From the NCBI RefSeq assembly GCF_011759605.1, contig NZ_JAAOYX010000003.1, positions 124,001-188,000 on the forward strand: DNA of 64,000 nucleotides. Reading direction: 5' to 3'. Origin of the DNA: Luteibacter sp. SG786 (GTDB lineage: Bacteria; Pseudomonadota; Gammaproteobacteria; Xanthomonadales; Rhodanobacteraceae). Under the pieces are notes generated by a model. The model searched no databases and was not told the origin of the DNA. It was given only the letters and a program-made list of their open reading frames with translations. Shown here in pieces: positions 20,125-29,705 of the stretch; positions within the stretch are counted from its first letter, which is position 1; each line of letters begins with the position of its first letter. The position numbers were made by a program, and so were the translations under genes.

Positions 20125-21033
20125 ATGTTCTTTCGCAACCTGACGCTGTTCCGCTTTTCCGAGCCGGTGGCCGCCGACCTCGAGCGCCTCGACGAGGTGC
20201 TTCCCGAGCATCGCCTGCGCCCGGTGGGGCCCATGGAAATGTCCACACGCGGTTTCGTCTCGCCGCTGGGCCGCAACGAGGAAGGCCTGACCCACGTCGT
20301 GGGCCGCAACACGATGGTCACGGTGGGCAGCGAGGATAAGCTGCTGCCGTCGTCGGTCGTGAACGACGAACTGGCCAATCGCGTGCAGAAGATCGCCGAG
20401 GAGGAAGGCCGCAAGGTGAGCGGCCGGGAACGCAAGAAGATCAAGGACGACGTGATGAACGAGCTGCTGCCCCGGGCTTTCGTGCGCAGTTCGAGGATGC
20501 GGGCCTACGCCGATCGGAAGAGCGGGTGGCTGGTACTGGATACCTCCAGCCGCAAGTCGGCCGAAAACACCCTGAGCCAGATCCGCGAGGCCCTGGGCAG
20601 TTTCCCCGCCGTGCCGCTGGCGCCGGAGGAATCGCCCCGCATCCTCATGACCCACTGGGTGGCCACAGGGGAGCTTCCGGCTGGCTTGTCGCTGGGCGAC
20701 GAATGCGAGCTGCGCGACCCGGCCACGGCCTCCGGCGCCATCGCGCGCTGCCGTCGGCAGGATCTCGACACCGATGAGATTCGGGAGCACCTGCGTACCG
20801 GCAAACAAGTGTTCCAGTTGGGTTTGTTGTTCGACGACCGCATTTCCTTCGTACTTGGCGAAGACCTCATCCTGCGTAAAATCAAGTTCACCGACGTGGT
20901 ACTGGACGAACAGGCCGACAGCCCGGAGTCCGCCGCCGCCGAGATGGACGCCAACTTCGCCCTCATGGCGCTGGAATACGAGCGCCTCCTGGGCAAGCTG
21001 GAAGAATGGTTCAAGCTCCCGCGGCCGGAGTGA
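20125..21033 (+). CDS. rdgC: Recombination-associated protein RdgC
   Basis: 302-residue ring-forming DNA-binding protein that dampens RecA activity and associates with the nucleoid. The start MFFRNLTLFRF, the PVGPMEMSTRGFVSPLG block, the GRERKKIKDDVMNELLPRAF stretch and the C-terminal DANFALMALEYERLL are characteristic of RdgC, and the length matches. The ATG at 20125 is the family start. An upstream in-frame extension runs inside the aminotransferase gene and is rejected. Distances suggest it may be read with its upstream neighbour. Confidence 0.95.
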   Translation: MFFRNLTLFRFSEPVAADLERLDEVLPEHRLRPVGPMEMSTRGFVSPLGRNEEGLTHVVGRNTMVTVGSEDKLLPSSVVNDELANRVQKIAEEEGRKVSGRERKKIKDDVMNELLPRAFVRSSRMRAYADRKSGWLVLDTSSRKSAENTLSQIREALGSFPAVPLAPEESPRILMTHWVATGELPAGLSLGDECELRDPATASGAIARCRRQDLDTDEIREHLRTGKQVFQLGLLFDDRISFVLGEDLILRKIKFTDVVLDEQADSPESAAAEMDANFALMALEYERLLGKLEEWFKLPRPE

Positions 21034-21104
21034 CCGGCCCGGGTGTCGCAGGCGGCGATACGGGTGGGTGGGATGTTCGCGGGATCGGTAAGAGACTCGC
21101 TCTC

Positions 21105-21872
21105 ATGGCATCGGAAGACGGCGACTGGCTGGAACTCGCAACCCCCACCGGCGGCACCATAAGGGTGCTGAAGGCGGCGCACCCGCGTGCCCGTCGATTG
21201 CGCCTCACGGTCACCCCCAAGGGGGCGCGTCTCACGTACCCGAACGGCACCCACGTGGCGCAGATGACCGCCTTCCTGCGCCACCACGCCGGTTGGCTGG
21301 AACAGAAGCTGGGCGAGTTCCACCTCGACGCCGTGCCGCTGCCGTCCTTGCGTGTCGGCGTGCCCACCACCTTCCCGTTCCGGGGCGAGGACGTCGTTCT
21401 CGACTGGGCGGAAGGCACGTATCCGCGCGTGGACCACGAGCCGGGAAGCCTGGTACTCAGCATTCCCCGTCCGCACACACGGGCGCTACTGGTGGCACGG
21501 GGGCTGCTTGCCACTCACTTCGAAGCACAGATCCGTCGCGATGTCTCGCGCTGGCTGCCGGCTTACATACCGCAGATCAATGCGGCGCCCACCGCGTTGC
21601 GCATCCGGCCGTTGAAGAGCTTGTGGGGCAGTCTGGATACGCGTGACAGGATCAATCTCGACCTGGCCCTGGCCCTCGCGCCGCCCGCGGCGCTGCGCTA
21701 CGTGCTGGTGCACGAGCTCTGTCATCTGAAGGTGCGCAACCACTCGCCGCGTTTCTGGCATTGGGTGGAAAGCGTATTCCCCGACCACAAGGAACAGCGC
21801 GCCTGGCTGCGCGCGAACGGCAGCGCCTTGAAGCGGCAGCTGGATCGCCTGATCGCCGACGTGGCTGACTGA
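21105..21872 (+). CDS. YgjP-like metal-dependent hydrolase (M48/DUF45)
   Basis: 255-residue protein with the zinc protease motif HELCH at 203-207 followed by HLKVRNHSPRFWHWV, the hallmark of the YgjP/DUF45 family. The preceding KSLWGSLDTRDRINLDLALALAP segment is also family-typical. Its substrate is unknown; related proteins are often called UTP pyrophosphatase or metalloprotease. ATG 21105 is chosen because the preceding 33 codons are Gly/Ala-rich with no family match. It is 71 bp after rdgC on the same strand. Confidence 0.85.
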   Translation: MASEDGDWLELATPTGGTIRVLKAAHPRARRLRLTVTPKGARLTYPNGTHVAQMTAFLRHHAGWLEQKLGEFHLDAVPLPSLRVGVPTTFPFRGEDVVLDWAEGTYPRVDHEPGSLVLSIPRPHTRALLVARGLLATHFEAQIRRDVSRWLPAYIPQINAAPTALRIRPLKSLWGSLDTRDRINLDLALALAPPAALRYVLVHELCHLKVRNHSPRFWHWVESVFPDHKEQRAWLRANGSALKRQLDRLIADVAD

Positions 21873-21898
21873 GCCATCGGCGCGGCCAAGGCAAGCTT

Positions 21899-21995
21899 GT
21901 AGGAGCGCGCCTTGCGCGCGACAGCTTTTGAAGCCGAAAGCGACAGGACCTTCGGCGTTTCGCGAAGAGTTGTCGCGCGCAGGGCGCGCTCCTAC
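21899..21995. repeat. Large hairpin repeat, family 2
   Basis: Arms of 25 bases (21899-21923 and 21971-21995) starting GTAGGAGCGCGCC are complementary with a single C/T difference. They enclose about 47 bases, which hold a smaller hairpin (GCCGAA with TTCGGC). A fragment with the same head lies at 31-41. It sits between two convergent genes and may also act as a two-way terminator. Confidence 0.75.
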
Positions 21996-22028
21996 GAGAG
22001 GTCGGCTCGGTAGACCGAGCCGCAATGC

Positions 22029-23027
22029 TCAATGCGCCAGCGCAAACCCCGTAAGAATGCGCGCGGTTTCCACCGGCTTTTCGAGCATCGGCATGTGGTT
22101 GCAGCCGTTCATGACCGTGGCGCCGATCGACGGTGAACTCGTCAGCCCCGCGCGTAGCGTGTCGAGCGCGGACACATCGATGATCTTGTCGTCATGGCAC
22201 CACAGCCCGAGCACCGGCATGGGGAGCTTGCCGATCACCGGGTCGAGCGAGAACGCCTGCGCCGGCTGCTTCAGTTCGTTGAACGTGCGCTCGATGAACG
22301 CGTGGTCTTTCTCGTTGCGCGCGATCAGCGCGTCCTCGACACGGCCCGGGAGTTGCGGCGGTTTGACGAAAAGGCGTGCGAGCAGGGCTTCCAGTCCCGC
22401 GCGGTCGTGATAGATGAACGGATCGTCTCCGGCCTTCACCTCGCGGGCGAAGTCGTTTTCCTTGAACGTGAGTCCGAGCGAACTCATCAGTACCAGGCTG
22501 GCGACGCGCTCCGGATGCTTCTGCGCGTAGACGCCTGCGATGGCGCCCCCCATGGAATGACCCACGAGCAGGAAGCGCTGCGCCCCGATCGCCGCGGCGA
22601 ATGGTTCGAGGCGGTCGGCCTGCGCGTCGATGCCGTAATCGCCGCCGTCGATGCGCGACGAATCGCCCCAGCCGGGCAGGTCGGGAATCACGACATGGAA
22701 ATGATCGGTGAGTCCCTTGGCCATCTCGAGCCAGACGTCCTTGTTCACCGCGAATCCGTGCAGCAGCACGATGGTGGGGCCTTCGCCGCCCTCGTAGTAC
22801 GACCAGGTGGTGTCGCCTGCGACGACACTCTTTTTTTCCAGGTGTGCGGACATCGCCTGCCGTGCCGCATCCGCCTTCAGCAGCAGGCCCGGTGCGAAAA
22901 CATAGACCATGCCTGCGCCCAGACCGAGCACCACGGCCACGACGACCAGGAACTTCAGCCGGCGTAGCAGCAGACGCTGCCAGAGCGGTCGGTTGTCGGC
23001 GGTGGCGAGGGGGGGAATCTTGGCCAT
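22029..23027 (-). CDS. Alpha/beta hydrolase, membrane-anchored lipase/esterase-like
   Basis: 332-residue serine hydrolase. A basic N terminus and one hydrophobic segment (about 22-45) anchor or export it. The hydrolase domain begins near residue 75. It shows the oxyanion motif LLHGFAVNKDVW, the nucleophile elbow GHSMGG near residue 158, Asp in LWCHDDKIID and His in NGCNHMPMLEKP, so a full catalytic triad is present. Similar Pseudomonas and Xanthomonas proteins are described as lipases or acyl hydrolases. The ATG at 23027 is preferred; the next in-frame start adds 20 residues without a signal. It follows the M1 peptidase gene on the same strand. Confidence 0.82.
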   Translation of the reverse strand: MAKIPPLATADNRPLWQRLLLRRLKFLVVVAVVLGLGAGMVYVFAPGLLLKADAARQAMSAHLEKKSVVAGDTTWSYYEGGEGPTIVLLHGFAVNKDVWLEMAKGLTDHFHVVIPDLPGWGDSSRIDGGDYGIDAQADRLEPFAAAIGAQRFLLVGHSMGGAIAGVYAQKHPERVASLVLMSSLGLTFKENDFAREVKAGDDPFIYHDRAGLEALLARLFVKPPQLPGRVEDALIARNEKDHAFIERTFNELKQPAQAFSLDPVIGKLPMPVLGLWCHDDKIIDVSALDTLRAGLTSSPSIGATVMNGCNHMPMLEKPVETARILTGFALAH

Positions 23028-23048
23028 GAAGGGAACCCGGAACGTAAG

Positions 23049-23073
23049 GACGCCCCGCAAGATGCGGGGCGTC
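23049..23073 (-). terminator. Strong hairpin between M1 peptidase and hydrolase genes
   Basis: GACGCCCCGC and GCGGGGCGTC pair perfectly over 10 bp around a 5-base loop. It lies 48 bases after the M1 peptidase stop on the minus strand and just before the hydrolase start. There is no T run, so it may be a weak terminator, an RNA-stability element or a control on hydrolase expression. Confidence 0.5.
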
Positions 23074-23121
23074 GCTGGAGGATGCAAGTGCGAGCCCTCG
23101 CGGGCGGCGCGAAATCTTGCG

Positions 23122-24972
23122 TTAGTGCTGCCGATCCTTGCCGGCGAGGATGCGCTCCACGGCCTGCTGGGTCATCGGGTGGTAGCCGCTTTTCGCCTTG
23201 GCATAGGTTTGCTTGGCGAAGGCAAGGCCTTCCGGCGTGCGGGCGAAGGCGCGGTAGACGGGCGTGGTGAGGTACAGGCGCCCGATGCGCGTCATGTGTT
23301 CGGCAGCGGCCGTCCACACGTCCTTGTCGCCGGCGGCAATGGCGTGCGCGTACCAGCGCATGCCGATCTCGGCGTTGGGCGTGCCGGTGAGGTGCCATGC
23401 GGCGTCGATTTCCTTGATCTTCGCCAGCGGGGTCACGTCGGGCAGGCGGTCGAGGAAATACATCCATTCCTGCGTGTTCCAGCCCTTCGCGTCGAGTTTG
23501 TCGGCGGCGAGCTTGCCGGACAGGAAGTCGGTGCGTTCGCGGTCGATGGCATCGAAGCGCGGCGACGACGGCAGCGGGGCGTCCTTCGGAATGCCGGGCT
23601 GCCAGATCCAGGCGCGGGCTTCGGCTTCGCTCATCTTGCCCGGATACTTGTCGAGCAGGTTGGCCTTCATGTACGCGAACATCGTGTCGGTATCGATGCT
23701 CTGGAAGGCGAAGTGCGCGAAATAGCCCTTCAGGTAGGCGTCGAAGGTCTCACGCCCGAAGCGCTGTTCCAACGTGCGCAGGAACCATGACCCCTTGTCG
23801 TAGGCGACGCTGGAAAGCGCGTCGTCCGCGCCGATGCCCCGCGGGTCGGGCGTGAGCTTCTGCACGTTCTCGGGCATGTGGCCGATGCTCTTCTGCAGGG
23901 CTCGGGCCGAAAGCAGGGCTTCTTCGTCGGCAAGCGCCTTGCCGTACACGGCCTCGGTGATGCGGCCCTGCACGTAGGTGGTGAAGCCCTCGTTCAACCA
24001 GATGTCGCGCCATGCGGCGCTCGTCACCAGGTTGCCCGACCACGAATGCGCCAGCTCGTGCGACACCAGGGAGACCAGGCTCTTGTCCCCGACCAGCACC
24101 GTCGGCGTGGCGAAGGTCATGTTCGGGTTTTCCATGCCGCCGAAGGGGAATGACGGCGGCAGCACCAGGATGTCGTAGCGGCCCCAGGCATAGGGCCCGT
24201 AAAGCTTCTCGGTGGTGGCGATTAGTTTTTCGGTGTCTTCGAATTCGTGTGCGGCCTTCCCGACGATACTGGGTTCGGCATACACCGCGCTGCGCGGGCC
24301 CGTTTCCTTCACCGCGATGTCGCCCGCCGCGATGGCGAGGAGATAGGACGGAATCGGGTGCGGCTGGTCGAAGGAGAAGTTGCCGTCCAGTGGGTGCTTC
24401 GCGTCGTTGATGGCGCTCATGACCACGCGTACATCCTTCGGCGCGGTGATGTGCGCGTCGTAGGTGAAGCGGATGGCGGGGGAATCCTGCAGCGGCACCC
24501 AGGAGCGCGCGTGGATGGATTCCGACTGCGAAAACATGAAGGGCTGCTTCTTGTCGGCAGTCTGCTCCGGCGTGAGCCATTGCAGGCCGGACGCTTCGGG
24601 CACCGTCGCGTAGTTGATCCGTACTGCCGCGGGATGCGTCGGCGCGGCGATGGTCAGCTTCGAACCCAACTCCTTGTCGCGCGGGGCCAGCGCGAACTTG
24701 AGCGGCGTGCCCTTGCCGGACGCATCGACCGCCTCGACCCCGGCGATTTTCAGGTCGCGCGTGTCGAGCACGAGATTCTTCGCCTTCGCGTCCTTCCAGT
24801 CGAGCTTCAGCGTCGCGTTGCCGGCCAGCTCGCGCTTGCCGAAGTCGAGCTTGAGATCGAGGTCCAGATGGGTGACGCGCACGGCGTCCGGCTGGGCGTA
24901 GGAATGCGGGTCGGCGGCGAGGGCCACGACGGGGAACGCCATGGTGAGGGCTAGGACGGGAAGCAGACGCAT
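23122..24972 (-). CDS. M1-family zinc metallopeptidase, exported
   Basis: About 616 residues, with a signal peptide at the N terminus (MRLLPVLALT to ALAA). The central domain carries GGMENP and the zinc motif HELAH followed 18 residues later by Glu in NEGF (near residue 305), which are the substrate-binding and catalytic signatures of M1 aminopeptidases. The C-terminal helical part resembles leukotriene A4 hydrolase. The mature enzyme should cut N-terminal residues from peptides in the periplasm. Another ATG four codons upstream (24984) is possible; neither start has a clear binding site. The gene is followed by the hydrolase gene. Confidence 0.9.
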   Translation of the reverse strand: MRLLPVLALTMAFPVVALAADPHSYAQPDAVRVTHLDLDLKLDFGKRELAGNATLKLDWKDAKAKNLVLDTRDLKIAGVEAVDASGKGTPLKFALAPRDKELGSKLTIAAPTHPAAVRINYATVPEASGLQWLTPEQTADKKQPFMFSQSESIHARSWVPLQDSPAIRFTYDAHITAPKDVRVVMSAINDAKHPLDGNFSFDQPHPIPSYLLAIAAGDIAVKETGPRSAVYAEPSIVGKAAHEFEDTEKLIATTEKLYGPYAWGRYDILVLPPSFPFGGMENPNMTFATPTVLVGDKSLVSLVSHELAHSWSGNLVTSAAWRDIWLNEGFTTYVQGRITEAVYGKALADEEALLSARALQKSIGHMPENVQKLTPDPRGIGADDALSSVAYDKGSWFLRTLEQRFGRETFDAYLKGYFAHFAFQSIDTDTMFAYMKANLLDKYPGKMSEAEARAWIWQPGIPKDAPLPSSPRFDAIDRERTDFLSGKLAADKLDAKGWNTQEWMYFLDRLPDVTPLAKIKEIDAAWHLTGTPNAEIGMRWYAHAIAAGDKDVWTAAAEHMTRIGRLYLTTPVYRAFARTPEGLAFAKQTYAKAKSGYHPMTQQAVERILAGKDRQH

Positions 24973-25039
24973 CGCTGGGATCATCCGGTTGAGGAAGACC
25001 CCCAGTATGCCACCGCGCCGACGCGCAGGCCTCGGAGGC

Positions 25040-25789
25040 TTACAACTTGTAGGCGCGGTGGATGGCCACGATGCCGTTGCTCAGGTTGCGCACTTCCACG
25101 TGCCCGAAGCCCGCGCCCAGCATCATCCCCTTCAGCGTCTCCTGGTCCGGGTGCTTGCGGATGGATTCGGCGAGGTACTGGTAGCTGTCGGCATCGTTGG
25201 CGAACAGGCGGCCGAGGCGCGGCAGGATCTTGAACGAATGCACGTCGTAGAGCTTCGACAGCACGGGGCTTTGCACCTTCGAGAATTCCAGCACGAGCGC
25301 GCGGCCGCCGGGCTTCAGGATGCGATGCATGTCCGCGAGCGCCTTGTCCTTGTCCGTGACGTTGCGCAGGCCGAAGGCGATGGTGACGGCGTCGAAACTG
25401 TTGTCCGGGAAGGGCAGGGCTTCTGCGTTCATCTGCGCCCAGCGCAAGCCGGAAACGAGCCCGCGGTCCGTGAGGCGGTCGCGCCCCACGCCCAGCATGG
25501 CCGCGTTGATGTCACCGACCACCACTTCGCCCTCGTCGCCCACTACCGGCTTCAGCAGGGCGGCGATGTCGCCCGTGCCGCCGGCCAGGTCGAGGACGCG
25601 ATCGCCACGGCGAACGCCGCTGACGGCCACGAAATGACGCTTCCACAACCGATGGATGCCGAACGACATGAGGTCGTTCATCAGGTCGTAGTTGCGAGCC
25701 ACCGACGTGAACACCTGGCCGACCAGCTTCTGCTTGTCGGCCACCGGAACGTCGCGGAAGCCGAAATGCGTGATTTTCTCGTTGTCCAT
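25040..25789 (-). CDS. ubiE: Ubiquinone/menaquinone C-methyltransferase UbiE
   Basis: 249-residue SAM-dependent methyltransferase that adds the ring C-methyl group in ubiquinone (and, where present, menaquinone) synthesis. The start region [21 protein letters not shown], the SAM site [11 protein letters not shown], and the family signatures AFGLRNVTD and [14 protein letters not shown] at the C terminus identify it clearly. The ATG at 25789 is the conserved start; an in-frame extension upstream is low-complexity. It lies on the minus strand 58 bases after plsB. Confidence 0.95.
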   Translation of the reverse strand: MDNEKITHFGFRDVPVADKQKLVGQVFTSVARNYDLMNDLMSFGIHRLWKRHFVAVSGVRRGDRVLDLAGGTGDIAALLKPVVGDEGEVVVGDINAAMLGVGRDRLTDRGLVSGLRWAQMNAEALPFPDNSFDAVTIAFGLRNVTDKDKALADMHRILKPGGRALVLEFSKVQSPVLSKLYDVHSFKILPRLGRLFANDADSYQYLAESIRKHPDQETLKGMMLGAGFGHVEVRNLSNGIVAIHRAYKL

Positions 25790-25847
25790 GCGGGGATGGT
25801 ACTCGCGTTGGGTCTGTGGTGTCGGGCGGAGGCGTGCCTGCAGGGGA

Positions 25848-28460
25848 TCAGTGGTGCCTGTCGTGCCTTTCGCGTTCGTTGGCCACGTGTCGGTCGTGTA
25901 GCGACTCGCCGGCGGAGCCATCGTCCGGATCGACCGGCGGCCTTGCATCGAGGTCGCGGTCGTTGTCGCCGCCGGGCGTGATCTTGAGGATCGAATGGCG
26001 CACTTCGCGAGCGAGGATCACGCGTGCGTCCCGAACCATGTCTTCCAGTGTCTCGCTGAAATCCAGCTTGCCGTCGGGGTCGGTCCACACGACTTTCGCT
26101 TCGCGCAGCTTCTGGATGAAGCCGCGGAAAAGCGCCTTGTCGAAGAACTCCGGTGCCGACAGTTCGTTGAGCAGGCTCAAGCGCTGCGCCGTGAGCGTGC
26201 ACGCCGTTTCCAGTTCGCCGGCGCTCATCGTGTGCGGACCGTTCTTCACCAGCGCCGCGATGGCGATGTAGTAGCGCTCGAAGGCTTGCAGCATGCTGCG
26301 CGCGATCACCCTCAGCTGGTACGCACCGTCGTCCTGCCCGGGGCCGCGCTCGAGCACCCGGCCCTCGCCGCTGGCTTCGAGGATACCGCGGCGGACGAAG
26401 AACTCGATGGTTTCCTGCACCTGCGCGGCGAAGCCGTCTTCGTCCCATGGCAGGAACAGCTCGCCCCGGATGAACGGATAGATGATGCGGCCCAGACGCA
26501 TCACCGAGGATCGCGACATGCGCCGGTTGTTGAGGAAGCAGGCGGCCACCCAGGCCGCCGCGGCGTTCAGGTGCAGCACGTTGTTACGGAAATAGGAGAG
26601 CAGCACGGCTTGTTCGCCCTCGGCGACCAGCACGTCGCCAAGGGGGTGGCGCACGCGCCGGATCCAGCCCATCTGCTCGCCGTAGGCCACGATGCCCTGC
26701 GGGTTCATCGGGGTGAGGGTGACCCGGTCGGAATAAGGCAGTTCCTGCAACAGGGCCTTGCTGAGTTCGAGCTGGGCGAGAAGGTCGTTCTCGGCCATGG
26801 CGTGCTTGGGTGTGGCCAGCAGTGCGAGCGCGAGCAGGTTGATCGGGTTCACGTCTGCCGCGCGGTTGATATTCACCTGGATGCGTTCGGCCAGATCGTC
26901 CACCACGCTGCTCATCCATTCCGGCTTCACGTCGGGGTCGGCGGTTGTCGCACGCCAATCGGGTGCCGCTTCGTCGAGCAGGGGGGTGAGCAGGATGGGT
27001 TCGCCGAAGTTGAGCGTGACGTGGCCATAGCGCTGGCGCAGCACCTTGAGCCCGCGCAGGAGTCCGAGCAGGGATTCCTTTTCCTTGGGTTTGCCGGAGA
27101 GTTCGCCGATGTACGACTTGCCTTCCATCAGCTTTTCGTAGCCGATGTACACGGGCTGGAACAGCACGGGACGGCGCGGCGCGCGCAGGAAGGCGCGCAC
27201 GGTCATCGCCAGCATGCCGGCGCGCGGCGCCAGCAGCCGGCCGGTGCGCGACCGGCCGCCCTCGATGAAGTATTCCAGCGGCACGCCGCGATCCACGAGC
27301 TGCGCGAGGTATTCGTTGAACACGACGGAATACAGCGCATTGCCCTTGAAGCTGCGGCGCAGGAAGAAGGCGCCGCCCCGGCGGAGGATCGGGCCCACCA
27401 CGGGGAGGTTCAGGTTCACGCCCGCCGCGATATGCGGCGGCACCACGCCGGAATGGTGCAACTGGTACGACAGCAGCAGGTAGTCCGTGTGGCTGCGGTG
27501 GCAGGGTACGTACACCACTTCATGCCCGGGCGCCGCCGCGCGGGCCTTGTCGAAGTGGTGCATGGCGATACCGTCGTAGAGCTTGTTCCAGAAATTCGAC
27601 AACAGGAACGACGTGGACCGCACGACCGGATGCGAATAGTCCGCGGCGATCTCCAGCGCGAAATCGCGCGCGCGCCGCTGCGCTTTCGCAAGGGTGATGT
27701 TCTCCTTGCTCGCCGTGGCGGCGATGGCGTCGCGCACCGGCTGTGTGTTCAGCACGGCGTCTACCACGGTGCGGCGATGCGAGAGGTCGGGGCCGATCAC
27801 CGCGGCGCGGATGCGGCGGAAGTGCGTGCGCAGGACGCGTGCGATCTTCCGCGTGAGGCGCTCCGGCGTGAGGTTGCGCGATTCCGCGAGCACGCTGCGC
27901 AGCGACACCGGCGCCGAGAAGTGCACGACGGTGTCGCGCCCGTTGAGCAGCAGGGCGAGCATGCGCCGGAAGCGGCCCACGACCAGCCAGTTCTCCGCGA
28001 ACAGCACGCTGAACCAGCCGCTTTCGCGATTGGGTGCGCGGCCGACGTAGATCGACACCGGCACGATCTGGATGTCGCGCGACGGATCGTCCTCGATGGC
28101 GCGGATGAGCTGGCCGATGGGCTCGCGCGGACCACGCGCGTCGGTTCGGCCGAACAGCCAGCCATGGCGGCGGCTCAGGGAAAATACCGAGCGCCGGCGG
28201 CGGCCCGGCAGGTCGAGCAACTGCATCGGGCTGGGCAGGCCCGCCTCGCGGCAGGCGCGCTCCAGGATCAGCGCGTCGGAGGTGCCGTCGCGCTCGATGG
28301 CATAGCAGACGGCCGCACCGCTGCCGAGGAGGCCAGCGGGTTCGGCGGGATCGCGCTTGATGCGCACCCAGGGTTCGAGCATGCGACCCAGCAGCTTGAA
28401 CCACCAGGGCGAACGGGCGACGTGGACGTGCGGATCCGCACTCATCTGCATTTCGGACAT
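25848..28460 (-). CDS. plsB: Glycerol-3-phosphate O-acyltransferase PlsB
   Basis: 870-residue inner-membrane enzyme that puts the first acyl chain on glycerol-3-phosphate, the first committed step of phospholipid synthesis. The acyltransferase motif HXXXXD is HRSHTD at about 320-325, followed by the [13 protein letters not shown] and [10 protein letters not shown] motifs that bind glycerol-3-phosphate, and [14 protein letters not shown] motif IV ([12 protein letters not shown]). The length and N-terminal layout match Pseudomonas PlsB. The gene begins 8 bases after the end of the upstream lipoprotein gene's spacer. GpsA at 48674 supplies its substrate. Confidence 0.95.
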   Translation of the reverse strand: MSEMQMSADPHVHVARSPWWFKLLGRMLEPWVRIKRDPAEPAGLLGSGAAVCYAIERDGTSDALILERACREAGLPSPMQLLDLPGRRRRSVFSLSRRHGWLFGRTDARGPREPIGQLIRAIEDDPSRDIQIVPVSIYVGRAPNRESGWFSVLFAENWLVVGRFRRMLALLLNGRDTVVHFSAPVSLRSVLAESRNLTPERLTRKIARVLRTHFRRIRAAVIGPDLSHRRTVVDAVLNTQPVRDAIAATASKENITLAKAQRRARDFALEIAADYSHPVVRSTSFLLSNFWNKLYDGIAMHHFDKARAAAPGHEVVYVPCHRSHTDYLLLSYQLHHSGVVPPHIAAGVNLNLPVVGPILRRGGAFFLRRSFKGNALYSVVFNEYLAQLVDRGVPLEYFIEGGRSRTGRLLAPRAGMLAMTVRAFLRAPRRPVLFQPVYIGYEKLMEGKSYIGELSGKPKEKESLLGLLRGLKVLRQRYGHVTLNFGEPILLTPLLDEAAPDWRATTADPDVKPEWMSSVVDDLAERIQVNINRAADVNPINLLALALLATPKHAMAENDLLAQLELSKALLQELPYSDRVTLTPMNPQGIVAYGEQMGWIRRVRHPLGDVLVAEGEQAVLLSYFRNNVLHLNAAAAWVAACFLNNRRMSRSSVMRLGRIIYPFIRGELFLPWDEDGFAAQVQETIEFFVRRGILEASGEGRVLERGPGQDDGAYQLRVIARSMLQAFERYYIAIAALVKNGPHTMSAGELETACTLTAQRLSLLNELSAPEFFDKALFRGFIQKLREAKVVWTDPDGKLDFSETLEDMVRDARVILAREVRHSILKITPGGDNDRDLDARPPVDPDDGSAGESLHDRHVANERERHDRHH

Positions 28461-28477
28461 CCCGGGATTGTAAGGCT

Positions 28478-29452
28478 TCAGCGGCCCTTGGCGTCCGCGA
28501 CCGGTGCGCCCGACATCGGCGAGCCCGGCGCGGACGCGGTGCCCGACGGCGCAGGCACGCTGGAGGCGGGCGCCGGGGGCGCCAGCCTGGCATGTTCGTC
28601 CCGTACGCGCTGGAGCAGATCGCTGTCATACCAGCGCCCGTCCAGCAGGACCAGGGTCGCGTCGGTCTGGATGGGCTTGTCCAGCAACGTGTAGGTGATC
28701 TTCACGTGGGCCGATCCGTCGCTGCTCTCGATCGTGTCGATGCTCACGGAGTCGAAGCTCTTGTCGACGGAGAGCCCGTAAACGTCGAGCAGTCGCTTGA
28801 AACCGAGCCATGCCGTGGACCAGGTGGCCATGGATTGCTCGAAATTCATGGCATGCAAGGCTTCCGGCGTGGAGAGCCCCGCTTTTCTGGCGGTGTCCAC
28901 GACGATGGCGATGGCCTCCTTGGCCTTTGCCTGATCGCCCCAGGGCACCGTCTGGGCCCAGGGGCCGACCACGTTCACCGCTTCGCGCAGCTGCCGCTTC
29001 TGCGACAGCGTGAGGTCTTTCGCCTGGTCGATCGCCGTGAGTGCCATCGACTGTCCGATGCCCGCGACGAGCGGCATCTGGTCTTTGTAGTCGCGCTCGA
29101 AGCGGACGAGCGTGGGCCGCAATTGCGCGAAGAGCTTCTTTTCCGCATCCGGCTCGGTGAGGCGCTTCACGCCTGCCTCGAACTTCGCCTTGTCGTCCGG
29201 CTCCACCGACGTCTGAACGGCGTTGAGGCGCGGCCAGTCGGCCCTGAAGGCGGCGAAATCCGCGGGCGGCAGGGCGTGCTTCCAGAAGAGGTCGAATTTG
29301 CCGTCGCGCAACAGCGCCAGCGATTCGCGGGTGGCGTCCTCGGGGGATCCGCCGCCCGGCGTGCCGGGCGCTTCTTTCTGCTTGTTGCAGGCAGCCAGGA
29401 GCACGACGAGCAGGACGAGGGCGATACGAAGGATGGAACGATGGCGGCGCAT
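28478..29452 (-). CDS. Lipoprotein of unknown function
   Basis: 324-residue protein with a lipoprotein signal: basic start MRRHRS, hydrophobic core, and lipobox LLAAC with the modified Cys near residue 22. The mature part is mainly helical, rich in Lys, Asp and Ala, and ends in a Pro/Ala/Ser-rich tail. Residues after Gln/Lys/Glu at the start of the mature chain do not indicate inner-membrane retention. I recognise no enzyme motif. The ATG at 29452 places the signal correctly. The gene precedes plsB on the same strand with 17 bases between them, so it may be co-transcribed with it. Confidence 0.72.
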   Translation of the reverse strand: MRRHRSILRIALVLLVVLLAACNKQKEAPGTPGGGSPEDATRESLALLRDGKFDLFWKHALPPADFAAFRADWPRLNAVQTSVEPDDKAKFEAGVKRLTEPDAEKKLFAQLRPTLVRFERDYKDQMPLVAGIGQSMALTAIDQAKDLTLSQKRQLREAVNVVGPWAQTVPWGDQAKAKEAIAIVVDTARKAGLSTPEALHAMNFEQSMATWSTAWLGFKRLLDVYGLSVDKSFDSVSIDTIESSDGSAHVKITYTLLDKPIQTDATLVLLDGRWYDSDLLQRVRDEHARLAPPAPASSVPAPSGTASAPGSPMSGAPVADAKGR

Positions 29453-29533
29453 GGGGTTCGGGCGGCGCGATGGGCTTGGGGGAGGTGGAGGATACACGGG
29501 CGGGTAGCCCAGGTACCCGAGTTCCGGAGGCCG

Positions 29534-29572
29534 AAAAAGAAAAACCCCGGAGACGCGAGGTCTCACGGGGTT
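29534..29572 (-). terminator. Intrinsic terminator (minus strand)
   Basis: A stem of AACCCCG and GAGAC with matching GTCTC and CGGGGTT is followed, on the minus strand, by a T-rich run (TTTTTCTTTTTC region). It lies beyond the acid phosphatase gene and before the lipoprotein gene, and should separate their transcripts. Confidence 0.8.
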
Positions 29573-29655
29573 ATCCAGCCCGAAGCCGGAAAGGGAAATG
29601 GCCTTGCCTGCATTGCTTTTGGCGCCACAGGTTTCGGCGTGAGAAATGATAGTTG

Positions 29656-29683
29656 GCTGACATTGCTAAAGCAATATGTCAGC
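29656..29683. repeat. AT-rich hairpin downstream of the acid phosphatase gene
   Basis: GCTGACAT-TGC and GCA-AT-ATGTCAGC form an 11-bp stem with a 2-base bulge and a TAAA loop. The surrounding 60 bases are clearly AT-richer than the rest of the window. It is 22 bases beyond the phosphatase stop codon. No T run follows, so its role is unclear. Confidence 0.5.
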
Positions 29684-29705
29684 TTATGACATCTAAGTTG
29701 TTGAT

